DNA of 6,484 nt from a bacterium (lineage in GTDB: Bacteria; Electryoneota; RPQS01), in the NCBI GenBank assembly GCA_018814465.1, contig JAHIZR010000398.1:1-6484 (forward strand), given 5' to 3'. Below are positions 5,260 to 6,484 of the stretch, in pieces. A model generated the notes under the pieces. The model saw only the letters and a list, made by a program, of their open reading frames with translations, did no database searches and had not been told where the DNA came from. Positions within the stretch are counted from its first letter, which is position 1, and each line of letters opens with the position of its first letter. The position numbers and the translations under genes were made by a program.

Positions 5260-5445
5260 CCGCCGAGCCGTGCGTCCTCGCGCGGCCGAAACCTTCCGCC
5301 GAGCCGGGCTAAGCGCAGAGAGTCTTTTACTAACGGGAATGCAGCAGCGCGCAACCCGGCCGGAACCTTCCGCCGAGCCGGGTTAAGCTGCGATTCAGTT
5401 TTGATACTGCCGAGATGGAGAAGCTCGCGCAACCCGGCCGGAACC
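5260..5445 (+). repeat. Tandem array of the ~76-bp palindromic intergenic repeat (one short, two full units)
   Basis: Units begin with CCGCCGAGCCG at 5260, 5296 and 5370 and end with a form of GCGCAACCCGGCCGGAACC at 5349-5367 and 5427-5445. The first unit is shortened to ~36 bp. A 27-nt block at 5288-5314 recurs at 5362-5388 with two differences, and a 20-nt block at 5348-5367 recurs exactly at 5426-5445. Within each full unit the ends pair (GCCGGGTT with AACCCGGC, plus CCG with CGG) around a ~33-nt less conserved centre. Adjacent units can also fold across their junction (AACCCGGC-CGGAA / TTCCG...GCCGGGTT). The 335-bp space 5148-5482 holds nothing else except 5160-5203, 5228-5249 and an AT-rich ~37-bp segment before tyrS. 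Confidence 0.85.
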
Positions 5446-5482
5446 AACAACCACTAACTTTAATTCATCATATTCTTTATCA

Positions 5483-6484
5483 GTGAACCTATTCGAAGAG
5501 TACAAATGGCGTGGCACGATTCACGATGCCACGGAACAGATAGAAGCGGTTCTGGCTCGTGAAAAAGTCACCGCCTACGCCGGATTTGACCCCACCGCAG
5601 CGAGCCTTCATGTAGGCTCGCTTTTGCCATTAATGCAGTTGGCCAGATTGCAGAAGCACGGGCATTCTCCGATTGTGCTGGCCGGCGGCGGCACCGGACT
5701 GGTCGGTGATCCCAGCGGCAAGACAGCGGAGCGGCAACTACTCTCCTATGAACAGGTTGAGCAGAACCTCATCGGCATCAAACCCCAGCTTGAGCAGTTT
5801 CTCGACTTTGAAGTAAAGACCAATCCCGCCAAGTTAGTCAACAACGCGGAGTGGCTGGCGTCCATTACCATGATGGAATTCCTGCGCGAAGTCGGCAAGA
5901 ATTTTACCATCAACATGATGCTCGCCAAGGAATCGGTGCGCCGCCGCTACAATGCGGGGGACGGCATCTCCTACGCCGAATTCGCCTACATGCTTCTGCA
6001 GGCTTACGATTTCTACGTGCTGAACGACCGCTACAACTGCACCCTCGAAATCGGCGGCAGCGATCAATGGGGCAACATCACCGCCGGCATCGATCTGATT
6101 CGCAAGAAGGCGGGCCGACTTGCGCACGGCATCGTCTTCCCGCTTGTCACAAACGCCAGCGGCACGAAATTCGGCAAGACCGAAGCGGGCACCGTCTGGC
6201 TCTCGGCTGACATGACCTCGCCCTATCGCTTCTATCAGTGGGCGCTCAATACCGACGACCGCGATGTGATCAACTATCTGAAATACTTTACGTGGCTCTC
6301 GAAAGACGAGATTCACGATTTAGCTCAAGAGGTTGAAACCGCTCCTGAGAAAAGAAAAGCGCAGCGCAAGCTCGCTCAGGAAATCACGCGCACTGTTCAT
6401 AGTGACGAAGCCGTCATCTCCGCCGAGAAAGCCTCCAAGGTACTCTTCGGCGGCGCCATTGCCGGGCTTTCCAAGCGCGAAGTC
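5483..6484 (+). CDS. tyrS: Tyrosyl-tRNA synthetase, N-terminal 334 residues (runs off the window)
   Basis: TyrRS charges tRNA-Tyr using ATP and L-tyrosine. Translation from the GTG at 5483 gives (M)NLFEEYKWRGTIHDAT, matching the normal N-terminus of the bacterial enzyme, and the frame stays open to the last base. Class I motifs are in order: HIGH-type HVGS (43-46) after GFDPTAASL, the tyrosine/ATP pocket GGGTGLVGDPSGK (68-80), YMLLQAYDF (169-177), GGSDQWGNI (191-199) and the KMSKS-equivalent KFGKT (229-233). A helical region follows from about residue 270; the C-terminal S4 RNA-binding domain should lie beyond the window (full length is usually ~400-430). No ATG or Shine-Dalgarno is near the start, and no T-box leader is seen in the repeat-filled upstream space. 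The second His of HIGH is Ser. Identification is firm. Confidence 0.97.
   Translation, partial: MNLFEEYKWRGTIHDATEQIEAVLAREKVTAYAGFDPTAASLHVGSLLPLMQLARLQKHGHSPIVLAGGGTGLVGDPSGKTAERQLLSYEQVEQNLIGIKPQLEQFLDFEVKTNPAKLVNNAEWLASITMMEFLREVGKNFTINMMLAKESVRRRYNAGDGISYAEFAYMLLQAYDFYVLNDRYNCTLEIGGSDQWGNITAGIDLIRKKAGRLAHGIVFPLVTNASGTKFGKTEAGTVWLSADMTSPYRFYQWALNTDDRDVINYLKYFTWLSKDEIHDLAQEVETAPEKRKAQRKLAQEITRTVHSDEAVISAEKASKVLFGGAIAGLSKREV
5599..5625 (+). other. Terminator-like hairpin inside tyrS over the HIGH-motif codons
   Basis: AGCGAGCC (5599-5606) pairs perfectly with GGCTCGCT (5615-5622), with a further T-A pair, leaving a 6-nt loop; TTT follows (four T in a row counting the stem end). The segment encodes residues about 39-48, including HVGS. 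The U-run is short, so it may be chance, a pause site or an early-coding attenuator. Confidence 0.35.

Noticed and set aside
5260..5445. Possible CRISPR array (repeats of ~40 nt separated by 33 and 37 nt)
   Set aside because: Only two or three units, unequal spacing, a shortened first unit, spacers that resemble each other around GTTTT...ACTGC, and an isolated inverted copy at 476-551. This fits a palindromic tandem/dispersed repeat, not CRISPR, and no cas gene is present.
4998..5450. Minus-strand open frame of 150 codons across the repeat array
   Set aside because: Its sequence is the translation of the tandem repeat (recurring RLGG/PAGLR segments) and of the antisense toroid gene; no domain is recognisable.
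5148..5482. T-box leader regulating tyrS
   Set aside because: No T-box consensus (TGGNACCGCG-type) or specifier stem is visible; the space is occupied by palindromic repeats, and no terminator with a U-run precedes tyrS.
5525..5535. Second His of the tyrS HIGH motif replaced by Ser (HVGS) as a loss of function
   Set aside because: Variation at this place is tolerated in class I synthetases and every other motif is intact, so a working TyrRS is more likely. The motif itself lies near 5609-5620.
5834..6316. Minus-strand and alternative plus-strand frames within tyrS (including 5851-6210)
   Set aside because: They are shadows of tyrS, whose own frame carries every class I synthetase motif from 5483 to the window end.

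Overview
The window looks like a chromosomal segment of an uncultured, probably Gram-negative bacterium with moderate GC content. The Gram-negative reading rests on a secreted LolA-like protein and an inner-membrane-anchored metallohydrolase. The phylum cannot be fixed from this sequence. The gene set (tRNA-Arg, tadA, tyrS) is bacterial housekeeping, while the intergenic spaces are unusually rich in palindromic repeats. Shine-Dalgarno sequences are mostly absent: only the gene at 1941-2669 has a strong one.

Layout. (1) 1-438, plus strand: a small hydrophobic protein resembling the C-terminal part of DUF697/YcjF-type proteins, possibly cut by the window edge. (2) 439-706: no gene, but almost wholly made of hairpins. 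It holds one inverted copy of a ~76-bp repeat, three small hairpins and a bidirectional terminator between convergent genes. (3) 707-1831 and 1941-2669, minus strand: an NAPE-PLD/UlaG-like metallo-beta-lactamase-fold hydrolase with an N-terminal membrane anchor, and a secreted LolA-like protein, separated by a very good intrinsic terminator. (4) 2670-2855: a divergent control region with promoters facing both ways. On the plus strand a near-consensus sigma70 promoter is followed directly by an intrinsic-terminator hairpin before the tRNA. (5) 2856-5147, plus strand: tRNA-Arg(ACG), then tadA, the deaminase that converts A34 of this tRNA to inosine, then a squalene-hopene-cyclase-like alpha/alpha-toroid gene overlapping tadA by 20 bp. 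(6) 5148-5482: a gene-free repeat zone with an imperfect palindrome, a hairpin and a tandem array of the same repeat seen at 476-551. (7) 5483-6484: tyrS (tyrosyl-tRNA synthetase), GTG start, running off the window.

The clearest functional links are tRNA-Arg(ACG) with TadA (substrate and modifying enzyme in what looks like one transcription unit) and the translation theme continued by tyrS. The cyclase-like protein keeps the repeat architecture of squalene-hopene cyclases but appears to have lost the DXDD acid motif, so its role is unknown. The most distinctive undescribed element is the ~76-bp hairpin repeat, found as a tandem array at 5260-5445 and as an inverted single copy at 476-551, with pairing of the conserved ends largely kept across copies.
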